Shown: positions 48,356-61,460, counted from the stretch's first letter. The stretch is DNA of 64,000 nt from Paracentrotus lividus (GCA_940671915.1 CALNVZ010003433.1:22321196-22385195); one strand, 5' to 3'. Numbers and translations are program-made. The notes: generated by a model not told the origin, from the sequence alone.

Positions 48356-51137
48356 TATGTGTATAAATTACCATAAAAATGTGTCTATAATTTTCTTCAT
48401 CAAGAACAAGAAAATGGGAAAATGCCAAATTTACCAGTACAAAACATCGAGCAGCTTGAAAATGGGTTAACAAAATTGATTCTTTAAAAGTTCATAACTT
48501 GGTTTATCCTTTTACGTGTTTACTGATTTGCGACAAAACCAAAAGTAGATTTAAGACAGGCTTTTCCTTTACTAAACTAAAGCAAATCACCTTGGGGACG
48601 GAAAAATGAATTCATGTACATTATACAATTAGGTTGTCACCATTTATATGAAATGGTAATGTTTCCATTTTTATGTTAATTTTTTCATATTTATAGTACA
48701 AGTACGACAACAAAATACATGAAACCTAGATATTCAAAAATAGTCCCCGAAATATGTATAAAAGGTAGATAAATAGTTAAATGATTGATTCTCTCTCTCT
48801 ATCTCTCTCTCTTCTCTCTTCTCTCTTCCTCTCTCTCTCCGTGCTTAAACCGCGTTTAGACAGTTGAAGGTTCATCACCCCGAGATGGAATGAGATAATT
48901 TCACTCGCATTTTCGTGCCAAAATATGGAGCTTTTTTTCCTCGGTAATGCTAAGAAGTATGAAGTGGTGTGCGTGGTGAACGGTTAAAACCATCTCCAAC
49001 GACCACAGTATAACCCTCCACAAACCCCGTCAAGACGTTACACCTTTCCAACACTTTGTGGTTTATTATAGTTCGACATCTTTGAACTGAAATAATTTAG
49101 ATGTGGACATAATGCCATCGGCTTATTCTGGGTGTGTAAAAAGAGAGTGGACCTCCTGCAAATTTGCAAAAACAAAACCTAAAGCCAAACAAAAAATTCT
49201 AGAGGATGGCGCTCTCTACTGCGTAATCATTGAATCCTTAGGAAGGTATTATTGGAAAGCTAAAAGACATATATAGTTCGAAATTATTAAGGAGACCTGG
49301 TGCCCCCCCCCAAAAAAAAAAAAAAAAACATAAAAAATAAATAAATACAGTTTTTTAAAAAGTGCATTAAATCGCGAATTTTGGCCTTTGGTCCTCTTAT
49401 TATTTCATGGAGACTAGCCCGAATGGACGAGCAAACCCTATGGCTATATCTGAACAAAAACGATTTGGAACGCCGAACGCCGATAAAAAAACATCTACGC
49501 CCCTCCCCCCCCCCCCGGGCCCTACCTTTTGTTCGGGTCGACGTAACGTGAAATTTTTTTTGGGGGGTACCAAATTTGAAATTCCAAGTTCGCCCCCCCC
49601 CTCGCCCTATAAAATCCTGGTCCCGTGCTTGTATTGTTTGCAACAACAACAACAACAAAAAACCAAAAAACGATTCTGTCCACTGTGAGTGGAAGAGTCT
49701 GGTTTCTTTTTTTTTTTATGACGTACTCTGTACAATAGGTCTACATGGAACAGCAGGAAGATGGAAGTTTTTATTTTCCTGGATGAACTGTATGATGATC
49801 CTCATATATAAGTATTTTCCTTTGTGACTGAGCATTGATGTCTTGAACAAAAATATTAAGGTGCTCATTAGTGAGAAAACAGGCGGATAAATTAACATTA
49901 CAGAGATAGAAGTGAGGGAAAGTAGAAAAAATAAAAATAATTCATGATTAAAAAAACTAATGTAAATAAACTCGAGAAATAGAGATAAAAAAGAACAAAG
50001 AGAGGGGAAACAAGGGCAGAAACGTGGAGAACAAGTAGTGAGAAAGATGGGAGAGGTATAAAGAGTAAAAAGGGGGAAATGAATTATTGTGTAAAATATA
50101 TCCAACATCGACACCATTCTATTATCTGCATCTTTTTCCAATAATCATATATTTCAACCATTAGGGTCCAGTTGTGTAATATTATCAAATAAATCGAAAA
50201 CTTCAACAAGCTTGAAGTCAAAAGCAGAACATTTCCAAAATTGGAGTATACAGGGGGTTTGAGATTCCCAATTAAGGTCTGATAATAGCGGTCAGTGCAC
50301 TAGCAATAGTCGAACCTTTCGCTGCTTATTTACTTCCTAGTCTGTCATCCTCACTGTGCAGAGGTACCCATGTTACGGTCATCTAAGGAAACTATATCGG
50401 AGCTCCCCGATGTTAATCTTCCTTAACGACATCGAGTTACAAACGATGACGATGAAAACAGGATGGTCATCGACCGAGATCGCAAGCGGATTGGGAGGGG
50501 GGTGGGCGGTCATATCCTATTATTTTTCGAGGAGGGGAATTTGCAGGTGCGACGAACCAGTGTGTCATGTAGAAATTTTGATGAACTCGGTTCAGTCAGT
50601 TGATAACATTTCGCATATTCTGTGATTCACCATTTTCAATCGTGTCCCATGCCGGTACTATATTGTTTCCACTAATATTAAGTACAACTTCAATCAACAT
50701 GGCTGAAATTAATGAAAATAACTGACGCTGCCCAAAATAATTTTGAAGGAGTGGATTTACATCGCCCTATTTTAGGAAAATGTCAGGTTTAGTGTAAATC
50801 CTCGATTTGAATTCGAATCCGTCTTTTCATGTTTTAAACAAATCGAATGTCAGCTTTCAAATCCTATAATTTCACTTGGTAGCTTCGGTAGCTCAGTGGG
50901 ATTTAGATGCAAGATAATTATATCCATTCACGGAATTCCGTCTTAATCGCAACTTTGTGTTGGGATCTTTTTGATGATTTTACATCTTTGTTAGGCAGGA
51001 CTCCTTCGCATCTTATAGAAGCCAGCATCAATTCACAGTTGCGGGTTAATACAACATTTAAAGGCGCACGATTCAAAGTTTATGTCGTAGAGACCCTATT
51101 AAACTGGTTTATACCACACTCCCTATCTTTTTACATG
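48356..51137. other. Counterpart of 22,819-25,618, no gene seen
   Basis: Third appearance of the repeat-derived spacer: CT tract at 48,791-48,840, C/A runs at 49,303-49,328, C-runs at 49,504-49,516 and 49,593-49,601. Confidence 0.55.
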
Positions 51138-51162
51138 NNNNNNNNNNNNNNNNNNNNNNNNN
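51138..51162. other. Assembly gap of 25 N, apparently empty
   Basis: The flanks ttacatg and ataccgttta are directly adjacent in copy 1 (25,612-25,628), so no sequence is missing here. The frame running across the gap is an artefact. Confidence 0.97.
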
Positions 51163-51793
51163 ATACCGTTTATAACCGTGCACGGGCATGGTAACGTTTT
51201 GGGTCTAAAAGTGACATACGTACGCGAGTGTAGAGACTAAACCTTACCTCGCAAACTCCGCGGCCGTATGCCTTTAAGGCTTGTTAACCAATCACAATTT
51301 TACCATTACCATGGTCCCATCAATAATTTATCGCCTCATTTCAATGACTGATTTATGCGGAATTATAATTGAATCACCGGATGAGGGTTGTTTGATTTAT
51401 AAACCAATTTTAACGAATACTTTTGATTTCCACCTTGAGCGAGTGTCAACCGATTTCATTTGAAGAAACCAAAGCCTAATCGAGACAAGTTCTTAAGTGA
51501 GCTTCTTGGAGGCATGAGGACCTCTCTCGGATATGCACGAAGTTAAGTAGCTTTGAAATATCAACGTGGGCATCTCGTAAAGACGGGTAACTCATTCACT
51601 ATAGAAGTAGATTGGTATGATGGCAATAGGAAGTCCGAAGATGAGAGGAGAGGGGTACAGATAGAGAAATCGAGAGATAGAACAAATTAAGGAGAGAGAA
51701 GAAAAGAGATTCACTTTTACTAAGGGTTAAAGAGACCATAAGGGAGAACACACCATTGAAGATATGGAGAGGGGTGCAGAAAGATAGAGAGAA

Positions 51794-51828
<35 letters not shown>

Positions 51829-52246
51829 TACATAGAGAGGGAGGGAGAGAAGGAAAGAGAAAGAAGATGGCCAAGAAGATATCAAAATGATGCAAAATAG
51901 AAACCATGGAAATGTGAAGAGAGAATGAAATATAATTTTAAAAGGGAGACAGAAAGAGAGAGATATAGAGAGAAAAAGAGAAGGGTGATTACAGATTAGG
52001 AATCGCATGAATTAGATGTGCTTTTTAGCTTTAACTCGATTTCAAGACTTTTGTAACGGGATTCAAACCTTATTAAATACCGATGCATACTAACCATTGT
52101 CATTCATTCAGCTCTAAACATTTCCAAATAATTGTGTAATTGTCGGATTGTTGCAGCATATGCCCAAGATCAAAGCTGTAACCCTTTTCATAATGTTTCA
52201 TAATCTATATTTTGGATTTTACGGGACACCAAATACATAAAATATA
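51163..52246. other. Spacer with conserved 267-bp stretch and purine tract
   Basis: 51,304-51,570 is identical to 25,756-26,022. 51,640-52,000 is the purine-rich tract. No gene is recognised. Confidence 0.55.
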
Positions 52247-52775
52247 CACTCTAAAAACTGAAGTGCTAATTTATGGGTGTTCGTATAGTGACTGCACTTG
52301 AAGTGCTAAATCAGCACCGGAAGTGCTGTTTTAGCACTTGCCCAAGTGCTAATTTATCAATAAAAAAATGTTTATGGTTGGTGTGGGATTCGAACCGGGT
52401 TTACCTAGACATGGAAGAGTACCGCTGACGTTACCAACAGACCAAAGGAGATCTCCCTATTAAACTTGATTGAATTATGAAAGATAGTAGATAATTATTG
52501 CAACTTTGAAGAAAGTTCATCATGAAACAATATGATCTGCATAGCAATCGTGAGATGTTGATTAGTCTAACGTGCTCGTAAGCGCTTCTCATCCAGGGGA
52601 TCCAGGTTCGAATCCTAACGAAGTCACGCCATTTTTGCCTATTTTTGCTGAAATTTCAGCTCACGTGAACGTGTTAAAACAGCACTTTGAGTTAGTGCAG
52701 TCACTATACAAGCTCTTAAAAAGTGCTGATTTCAGCCTCTGAAGTGCTAAAAACAGCACTTCAGTTTTTAGATTG
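52247..52775. mobile_element. TIR element with tRNA-like modules, copy 2
   Basis: Same ends, TATA flanks and paired tRNA-like modules as 26,693-27,224. The left end reads CTAAAAACTGAAGTGCT, restoring two bases missing in copy 1 and making the inverted repeat better. Minus-strand module at about 52,376-52,450; plus-strand module at about 52,560-52,628 with an intact box B. Confidence 0.72.
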
Positions 52776-53938
52776 TATATTCTTTGTCTACCTCTTTGGG
52801 CATTTTTTTTTCTTCTTTTGCTTTGTTTTTACTGCTCAGTTTCTGAGTAGTGTTATATTTTTTGATATATTCAACGGCTGCGTTAATGCATGGTTATTCT
52901 GTAATTTTAATCACCGTATTATTTATGAATCCACGAAAAGAACATTCTGTCCGAGAAATTCGAAACCATCAGATCTGTGACAAGTTGGCATCAATCATGT
53001 TAGTAAAATACAACAAATTATACATGTACCGCCAAAAAACGACACCTAAGGGATATGTGAATATTCGTATAACATTATTGGTAATAATTCCTTTAACATT
53101 TCTGTTAAAGCCAGTACGAACCAAAAGTCTTTTATGGCACCACCTCAAATCCTCGGCTACTCAAACCTGCCCCGACTCCTAACCCATAATACAAAATTCC
53201 GATTAGTGTAGTCTAATAATACATACCTACTTGAATGATAAAAAACCAATTCACTACTCAATACATTCATACATCAATACTAATGTTATCATGTTGTAAA
53301 ATCAAATACTGTTGTGTCCGAAACCTATACAAAGGCATGGCACGGCGTGCACAAAATGTTTTTTTTTAATTTATTTTTTTTTATTTATTTTTTTATTATA
53401 ATTATCTATTTTATACTTTTTGTATAGAAAATGAATCATATCTCAAGATATCCACTGCCAAATGAGATTTTAAAAATGTAGAAGGAGGCATATTTTCCTG
53501 CCTTATGAAAATACCAAGGATTATCAGGTTGTGACTAATCTTCACATTAAAAAAATAAATGTTTCTCACTTGTACCATTTTATTTGATATAGACTGTATC
53601 TGGTGTAACTACTTTTCTACATCACGTACGTATCTCATCATCTTGACATCAATCCCAGATATTTACCATATTTCCCATTCAGACGGGTAGGCGGATTGTG
53701 GGCATGGCCCGTGGAGAAAGGAGAACAATCTTGACCTCGTTTGGAGAATAGTTCTTATAGATATAGAAGAACAAGTTACGAGTATTAGCGTGCTATTTAA
53801 TAATGGATCGTGACCAGATTAGCAGATATTGGTCTCTTATTTGTTGTAGATCCATTCTAGGTTGTTGAAACGTGTATTTCTGTCCGATTTTGCGTCATAC
53901 AACGGACGCACTGCTTTCGCTCAGAGATAGACTACTAT
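52776..53938. other. Spacer with diverged dispersed repeat
   Basis: Counterpart of 27,225-28,381; 53,111-53,275 carries the dispersed repeat also seen at 1,363-1,530. No gene is recognised. Confidence 0.55.
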
Positions 53939-54229
53939 CAAGCGCGGCGATTTCATGTCACGATTGGGGGGGGGGGACGGAAACACCCGAAAGTGAAAAA
54001 ATAATACACTCAAAAATCGCACATTATGCAGAAACTAATGAAAATGTTTGCGAGCGCAAAGCGCGAGCCGAAAATTTTGCATTTTTTGACATTTAGCATT
54101 GTATTTGACATACATTTACCTCTTTATTAGCTTCACAAGCCAATCAATACATAAAAATATGTTAAGCTTTAAAAATCGAGGGGGTGGACACGTCCCCCCG
54201 CCCCCCCCCCCCCGGGATCGCCGCCAATG
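53939..54229. mobile_element. hAT-like element, copy 2
   Basis: Same ends and flanking ACTACTAT (53,931-53,938) and ACTACTAG (54,230-54,237) as at 28,382-28,672. Confidence 0.73.
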
Positions 54230-55820
54230 ACTACTAGTATGCGCTGATGTATAATACGTCGTAAACGATAGTGTTATGTTCGTATGGATATTGTTTGCGG
54301 ATTTTAATTTTAACTTGATTTTGGGGCCGACAACATACTCGATTATGTGATGTTATTTCCTTTTTGATTGCGAATATTAATGAATTGCATTACAACGATG
54401 CTACTGATCATAACAACGCAGCCATCTATTGTTTTCCTTTGAGACATTTAAACCCCGTGCCCTCGCTCATGACCCTCTCCCATTTAGCATGCCTCTGTTT
54501 ACCATAAAACTAAACTTTGTTAGCTATATTTTAAAACAATGAGATGGAAAACAGTTTAGGAGTATCTTTCATGAATAATATTATGCGCCTTGGTGGACTA
54601 TCTGACATAGCAACAGTATGTATGCAAGGTATAATGATCAATTCTGAACTGACTGAACTTTCCCCACGAACTTGGGAAATCATTACCCAGGTCTGCAAGA
54701 TGTGCACCAGTTTCATATTTTCTACTTTCCCGGTTGTAATATTAGGCTCGGTGGTCATAATGAAGAAAGAGTCGCGACTCTTGGTACAATACTTATATTG
54801 TCTGGAGTCTTGCTGATATTGTATAAAAGTGAATTACGAACCAATAACGAAACTTCCTTGCAACATGAGATAATTTGTTTCCCTGCCTTACGCCGGACTG
54901 CATCAAAATACAATGTATTATATTGTCCAGATTTTTAAAGGTAAGGTCTTAGTCATGTTTTTGTTTTTGTTTGTTTTTTTCTTTTTTTTCTTCCAATAAT
55001 TAGATGCAAAATTAAACCAAGCTGACAATGAAGTCTAAGGACTAAGATTATTTTCGGGGTTATTATAGATTTACATAGATTCACTAAAACATTTAAACTT
55101 CCGTAGGAATAAACAGAAAGACATCGGGAAATATGGCGGAGTAAAAATTGAAGCACCAATCCGACAAGTTTCTTTCTTTCTTTTTTTAATAGAGAGTCGA
55201 TGTTTTATGTGCATTTTGTTTGTTTTGTTTATTTGTTTGTTTGTTGTTGTAGTTTTTTTATTCGTTTTCAGTTTCGTCCTTATAGACCAATCCACCTTGA
55301 CTTGTGTTCTCTGTTTTTGTTTTGTATTTTAGCTGTATACAATTTATGTTTTGTTTGTTGGTTGGTTTTTTAATATTTGTCCCCTTTAAGAATGAAGTTA
55401 TCCGGTAATTACGTAGCTAATGATGACGTACATGATATAATGTCATGGTCACAACCCATAATAAGAGTGTTTGCGAGTGCGTTTCTAGAAGCCAGTATCT
55501 GGTGGCTGCCAACTTATCTTGCTCTGTTCTTCCTGCGTGTCTGAATTAAAAAAAAAATACACCTCGATCACTGCGTCCGACGCAAAGATCTTCAACGAAA
55601 TCCGACACAGACCTATGCCCTGTAACAGAAAAGATACGACTGATCTTACGATTGATATCAATCGTATGTCTATGGTAAACCGTGTTCTTTGAGTTGCAAT
55701 CCATCGTCAGTTTGATCGTATCTCTTTTATGATACAGGACATTTGGGTAAGAATAGAGGAAAATCGCTTATCCACCCCTCCCCCCCCCCAAAAAAAAGCC
55801 TGCTCCCCCCCCCACAAGTA
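54230..55820. other. Spacer with T/G-rich tracts
   Basis: Counterpart of 28,673-30,261. Short frames near 54,544-54,938 change reading between the copies, so they are not supported as genes. Confidence 0.55.
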
Positions 55821-56063
55821 ATGCGGCGGTCACAACTCGCCGTACCTTCGACGTGCAACTCCCTAAGACGGATTTCGTAGAAAAATCGTGCAGCGGAGGT
55901 ACCTCGCAGGTACAATGCATGTACGACGTACAGGAGGTTTTTACAATACCCTTACTACAGAAACTCAGGAATCGCAGAAGTTGACCCAGGACATGTGCGT
56001 GCCAACGCAGGCTACGTCGATGGCACGTGCCCCGTAGGCTACGACGAGTTGTGACCGCCGCAT
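55821..56063. mobile_element. Small MITE with GCGGTCACAACTCG ends, copy 2
   Basis: Here the two ends are perfect complements over 19 bases (ATGCGGCGGTCACAACTCG), with TA on both sides (55,819-55,820; 56,064-56,065). Confidence 0.78.
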
Positions 56064-56705
56064 TAGGCAGCGCTTGAAGGCTAGCGCAGACCAGACGCAG
56101 ACCGACTCACGGCCAGGTGTGACCATGGCAAAACATGGACTGTACCATCCCCTACTAATCAGTGTTGGTCCTGCTTCGGACCATTTACCCTGATTGCGGT
56201 TCAAGGACCTCATTTCAAAATGGATTAGAATTGACAAGAGAGACGACTGACCATCTAGTCGATTATATAAAGTGCGTAAATTAGTGGTCAATGTAATATG
56301 AACGGTTGAAAGTGCAATGTCGCCAAAGCCCACCCCTCACAATTAAATTTTGAAATAAAGGCATTAACAATATTAAAAAGCATTAATAATTACAAAATGA
56401 AATCATTCGTGACCGCTAACACTGAGTGCAGAATCCATTGGCTCGATTTTTTTTTTCAGGGACACAAATCTTCCACAAAATTCAGGAAACTCAATTTCCG
56501 TTAATTTCGTTTTTGATTGGTATGTTTGTTTGTCTGTGTGTTTGTTTGTTTTTGTTTTTTGTTTTTTGTTTTTTGTTTATTTATTATTATTCATTCATCT
56601 ACATGTATTCATTTTTTTTTCTTCAAAGAAGGACACATTTTTGTGGTGTATGTATTTATTTTGTAAGAGCGTGTCCGTATTCATATTTTCTCTCTCTCTC
56701 TCTCA

Positions 56706-56757
<52 letters not shown>

Positions 56758-57151
56758 CCTTCCTCTCTTGAACATACATATAGTTATGCTTTTGTGCTAG
56801 CCTTCGTGAGACTGAATTATATCATTTAACTAATTGTAAAATAATGAATATTGGAAAATTGGTCATTGCAGTGATAACGTAAGGATTATTTAATTGGAAC
56901 ACAATATTTCATTATGTCTTTCATATGTCCTTGAAATCATAGTTCATACACAACAGGCCTTCCTAACAGTTTAGTATGTATTCAATACTGGCTTTTGTTG
57001 AGTAGGGTATGCACAAAACATTACTTATATTATTCAAATTTTTCAAGTCACACTTGGTGTTGTGAACTTCGTCCCCAAGTGCACGCATGCTACTATCTTA
57101 AGAAACACGTAAAGTAGCTGAATAATAGTACTACTTTAATAAAAACACGAA
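56064..57151. other. Spacer with CT microsatellite
   Basis: Counterpart of 30,505-31,627. The (CT)n at 56,690-56,756 is longer and purer than in copy 1, as expected for a variable microsatellite. No gene is recognised. Confidence 0.55.
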
Positions 57152-57372
57152 CCAGGGGGGTGTTTCACAAAGAGTTAAGTAGACTTAAAGTCGCACTTAA
57201 CTTCTACGCGCATCTTGTTTTACAACGCGCAATTTAATTGATAGATTTCACAATGGTGCGCATCCCCTAAGCATGGTCTGACCAATAAGGTGATGCGTAA
57301 TATAACGCACAAAAATAACGAGTTAAGTGCGATTTTTAAGTCTACTTAACTCTTTGTGAAACACCCCCCAGG
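57152..57372. mobile_element. Small MITE with GGGTGTTTCACAAAGAG ends, copy 2
   Basis: Both ends are complete here: GGGGGGTGTTTCACAAAGAG on the left and CTCTTTGTGAAACACCCCCC on the right, bordered by CAG/CCAG. Confidence 0.8.
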
Positions 57373-57767
57373 TCGTTCATCAATCTACTGACCCAGTCCA
57401 CATATTAGCTGAAATAAGAATCGTATTAATTCATTGTATTTTGAGATTTCGAGCTTGGTGGGTATATTTTACATTTGCTTTTCATTTGTATGCATTGACC
57501 TGCTTTTAACAAAATTAAAATACACACGATGTGGGCACTCATTTATGAAGACTTTTTGGCTCGTGTAAAGCTTTTGATATGTTTATCACGTGATTGGTGG
57601 TATCACTAAAGGTTTGAGATATAAGTTGCAAATGTGAAGGTAGTTGAAATTAATTCGCGTCTTTATTTAACCTGACTGTGTAAATCTTTTTTGATAAATG
57701 ATAGTTAAAATGAGCTTCATAATCTCTTTAATTAAAGCTTTGTCTGCTTGTATGGTTTCATCGGTTC

Positions 57768-58180
57768 TAGGACATCTCCCCCGGAGGACAACTCCCCCGG
57801 GGACAACTCCCGGAGGACAGCTCCCCCGGAGGACAACTCCCCCGGAGACAACTCCCCGTGAGACAACTCCCCGGAGGACAGCTCCCCGGAGGACAGGTCC
57901 CCCGCAGGACATCTTCCCTGAAGGACAGTCCCCCCAAGACGAATCCCCGGGACAGCTTCCCCAGGGACAACCCCACGGAGGACAACCTCCCCTGGACAAC
58001 TCCCCTGGAGGACAAACTCCCCGGAGGACAACAACCCTGAGAGCAACTCCCCCGGAGGACAACCCCCGGAGGACAGCTCCCCGGAGGACAACTCCCCGCA
58101 GGACAACTCCCTCTGGAGGACAACTCCCCGAGGACATCTCCCCGGAGGATAGGTCCCCCAGGCAACTCCCCGGACATCCC
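57768..58180 (-). repeat. 15-bp tandem repeat, left arm of TU-like element
   Basis: About 25 units of ggaggacaactcccc with variable C-run length. The five-codon periodicity yields repetitive LSSGE-type and RRTTP-type frames on both strands, which should not be called genes. Confidence 0.9.
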
Positions 58181-58332
58181 CTCACTTTAAATGCTTTTAT
58201 AACTATTGATTTTATGCCAACCCTTGGTTTTCTTACTGTTAATTATTAATCTTTTCGCATGGAGTAACCCTTCGTAATGACAAGCGAGGATGGAATGTTG
58301 TTAATTTGCTAATCAATCCATTGGAACCACCC

Positions 58333-59491
58333 CAGTGGCGTATCTAGGGGGTAAGGGGCACGTGCCCGGGCGGAGCTTCAAGGGGCGCAAAAAGGAAAAG
58401 GAAAAAAAAAAAAAAAAAAAAAAAAGAAAGGAAAGAAGAAGGAGAGGAAGAAAAGGAGATCGGTGATCCTCAGTCGATATGGGTCATGTTTCCTCCCATT
58501 ATTATTTTGGCGCCCCCTACATAGCACCACTAAGTTTAACTTTTGGCGCCCAAAGTTTCTAGTAATTTTTTAGGTTTAGTACCTTCTATCTTAGTTTCGG
58601 GTCAATTTTTGGCCCCCTGTATATAAAGATCAAATCGCGCCCTTAACTTTCAATTTAGCCGTCCTTTATAAATGTAGATCAATTGTGTGCCCCGGTGTGT
58701 ACCTCCTATCCTAATTTTAAGGACCAATTTGACATCCCTGAGTTTCCATTTAATTTAGAGATCCCCTTTAATAGTTTAGAAATCATATGGCACTCAAATT
58801 TCATGATCAATTTGCCCCCCCCCCCTCCCGCTTCAGATAAACATGAAGTCCTTAAGTAAAAGGATTTTTTTTTTTTTCCATACTTTTCTCGCTGCCTAAT
58901 TAATCCCTTTTGTTTTCCATTGTCAATTGTCTTGTTTCCTATTTTATGACCATTCGTCTCAAGACCTGTTCCTTGCAAAGTTCATTCAATTCAGAGCTCT
59001 AGAATTTTTCGCTCGCGCTTCGCGCTCGCATTATATTATATGTTTCAAATCATTTGAGGAGACAACAAAAAGGTTTAAAATTATTATTTCCTACTAAAAA
59101 AAAACGAATCCGATGCATAGGTCTACAATTCCCAAAACATTTTGTGGCAATAGCCTTTGACACCCGTGAGAGTAAGGCATTTTTTTATTATTATTGTACC
59201 TTCGTTGATAACGAAATCTGTATCAATGGTTCTAAATGCAAGATTCGAGTAATGCACAAACTCAAAATTTTCCGCTCGCGCTTCGCGCTCGCATTAAATT
59301 AAAACATTTGAGAGGAAAAAAAAAAAAAATTGATAAGCTACATGTATGATGGACAGCAAATCATTCCAGTCTGGGACAGTATATGAGCCACTGGTACATA
59401 AACTAAAACAAATCGTTGAGCAAATTGGAGTAGACGGGAGGGGGCGCAAGTCACAATTGCCCGGCGCACCTTGACCCTAGATACGCCACTG
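58333..59491. mobile_element. hAT-like element nested in TU-like element
   Basis: Ends CAGTGGCGTATCTAGGG and CCCTAGATACGCCACTG are exact complements over 17 bases, a classic hAT-type end. ACCACCC lies next to both ends (58,326-58,332, and 59,492-59,498), 7 of the expected 8 bases with a one-base offset. The 1,159-bp body contains a poly-A tract (58,402-58,424), C- and T-runs and two copies of CGCTCGCGCTTCGCGCTCGC (near 59,011 and 59,273). No transposase frame. Confidence 0.78.
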
Positions 59492-60754
59492 ACCACCCTT
59501 CCAATCTATGAATGCTACTCCTTTCCTCAAAAGGTTGTAGGTTTGGCAGATTCAGAGGTAACCCAACGAAATGTGACCATAGAAAGGAAAATTAATGAAA
59601 GTGCAAGATATAAAGAGAATATTGAAAAGGAAGGATGCTAAATGGGAAAAAATACGAAGCTACAGGAGTACAAAGAGCACGAAGGCGAGTTGGCTACATA
59701 TCTCTAGTCGTCTTCAGCAGGGGGGGGTAGCCACGATAATTAAGCTTTATTTATATTAATCACACCCTAAACAATAAGAATGAGCGCACAAGTTCAAAGT
59801 AACGAGAAACAATTTTTATTTATCACACAAGAAATTCACAAAACTCAATTTCAACTCATCACTTTGTTTGTCCATTTTTTCAAGGAATAATGTAAGTTAC
59901 AATCATTGTCTTGGGTTTAAGATTTTACAGACATTGTTATATCTGAAGCTTTGCATTCATGCCGTGTCTCGCTATCAAAAAAAAGGGTGATTGCAATTAG
60001 TGTTGGTATGAAATATCTCCAGAATAGATGAGAAATTAAACATCTCGGTATATCAACCAGTTTTTCAGTATTTCCGTCAACATATCCGATAAAAACATTT
60101 TTATAATTGTAAAACATTTACCAAACAAGCTAAAACAAAACAAACAAAAACCCTTGTATAAAATTATGTACCTGTATTTTTGTCGTATAATTGAAGAGGT
60201 TGATATAAAATTTTCCACTTGACGATTCACGCTTGAAAATCCTTCCTTTTTTTTCTTCTTCTTTTTTCTTTTTATTTTTTTTAATATTTTTTTTAAAGAA
60301 GATGATCGTCACCGTTTGTAAAAGAACACAACAACAAAATAGAACAATAAAAGTACAAATAATTGCTTCGGGTCATTTTTGTCAACATTTTGGCTCGCCG
60401 CTTTGCGCTCAAGAATCATCCTTCAAAGGTTAATTTTTTTCAGATTTCGAACCCCGCAAAAATCCTAGTTACGGGCTTGACCATTGACTACATACTCTAA
60501 AATCTAATCAGATCATCTTCCTATGGTGATTTAAGATTGAAGTTGATATCTCTCTCTCTCTCTTTTGACGGTAAAATTCGGTTCCAATAGCAGTACGCCT
60601 CTACAGCTGCCAACTTTAACACCTTCCGGAAAGAAAAAAAAAATTGCCAAGATTTGTATTTCCATGAATGGCTATTTCGGTTTAAAAAATAAAAAATAAA
60701 AAATAAAAAAAATATAAAAAAATGGAGCCAAAAATAACGACTGCATGTGATCTG
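59492..60754. other. Middle segment of TU-like element
   Basis: AT-rich with T-rich tracts (60,245-60,295) and a short CT tract (60,549-60,563). Matches 34,916-36,410 in copy 1. No gene is recognised. Confidence 0.5.
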
Positions 60755-61460
60755 TCTCCGGAATGGTGAGTTGTCCTCCGAGGGGACTTGTCCTGGGTGG
60801 TGTTGCATAAAACTTTTTTCTAACCGAGTTTTCTCGGGTTAAAATCTCAGCTTATGTAGACCTATTTCTTAGGTTATTCAACCTGAGTTTTAAAACTCCC
60901 TAAAATTTATTGCATTAATACTTTTGAAACTCTGGTATGTTTTTATGCATGGAAAAAAACAGTAAAAATCCCGCAAAATATTGTACCGAGTTTTCGGCAT
61001 TTAACCCGGAGTTTTCAGATTTAACCGGAAAAAACTCCGGTTAGAAGTTTTATGCAACGGGGTCCAGGGGAGTTGTGCTGCGGGGGATGTTGTCCCGGGG
61101 ATTCGTCCTCCGGGGGAGTTGTCTCTCCGGGGAGTCGTCCTCCGGGGTCGTCCTCCGGGAGTTGTCCTCCAGAGAGTTGTTCCTCCGGGGGAGTTGTTCC
61201 TCGGGGACTTGTCCTCCGCGGGGAGTTTTCATCGGGGAGATTCCTCCCGCGGGATTGTCCTCCGGGAGTTTCTCTCGGGGGAGATGTCCTCCGAGAGATT
61301 GTCCTTGGGGACCTGTCCTCCGGGGAGATGTCCTGCGGGTGAGGCTGTCTTTCGGGGGTGTGGTACTCCGGCGGGATTGTACATCCGGCGGGAGTTGTCC
61401 TCCGGGGGAGCTGTCCTCCGGGAGTTGTCCCCGGGGGAGTTGTCCTCCGGGGGAGATGTC
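60755..61460 (+). repeat. 15-bp tandem repeat, right arm, split by MITE
   Basis: Units of gagttgtcctccggg before (60,755-60,801) and after (61,059-61,460) a nested MITE, in the orientation opposite to 57,768-58,180. Confidence 0.87.
60802..61058. mobile_element. MITE with GTTGCATAAAACTT ends, nested in the arm
   Basis: Ends GTTGCATAAAACTTTTTTCT and, complementary, GTTGCATAAAACTTCTAACC enclose 257 bp containing further aaactc/gagttt inverted motifs. The surrounding tandem repeat continues on both sides, showing that it inserted into the arm. The target duplication cannot be read because both sides are G-rich. Confidence 0.72.

Larger units (their letters stand above)
39420..60926 (+). repeat. 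Large duplicated block, copy 2
   Basis: Collinear with 14,049-36,593. The first 7.3 kb is about 155 bp longer than in copy 1 because of many scattered small insertions; from 46.9 to 55.8 kb the lengths agree closely. The nested elements have the same borders and target sites as in copy 1, so any real duplication would be younger than all of them. Confidence 0.95.

Noticed and set aside
57768..58180. Regularly spaced short repeats resembling a CRISPR array
   Set aside because: The units abut without spacers, the sequence is eukaryotic, and an inverted partner array shows it to be the arm of a foldback element.
57667..58249. Frames of up to 183 codons with LSSGE- or RRTTP-type repeats
   Set aside because: The five-codon period equals the 15-bp tandem repeat of the foldback arm. 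Both strands are open for the same reason.
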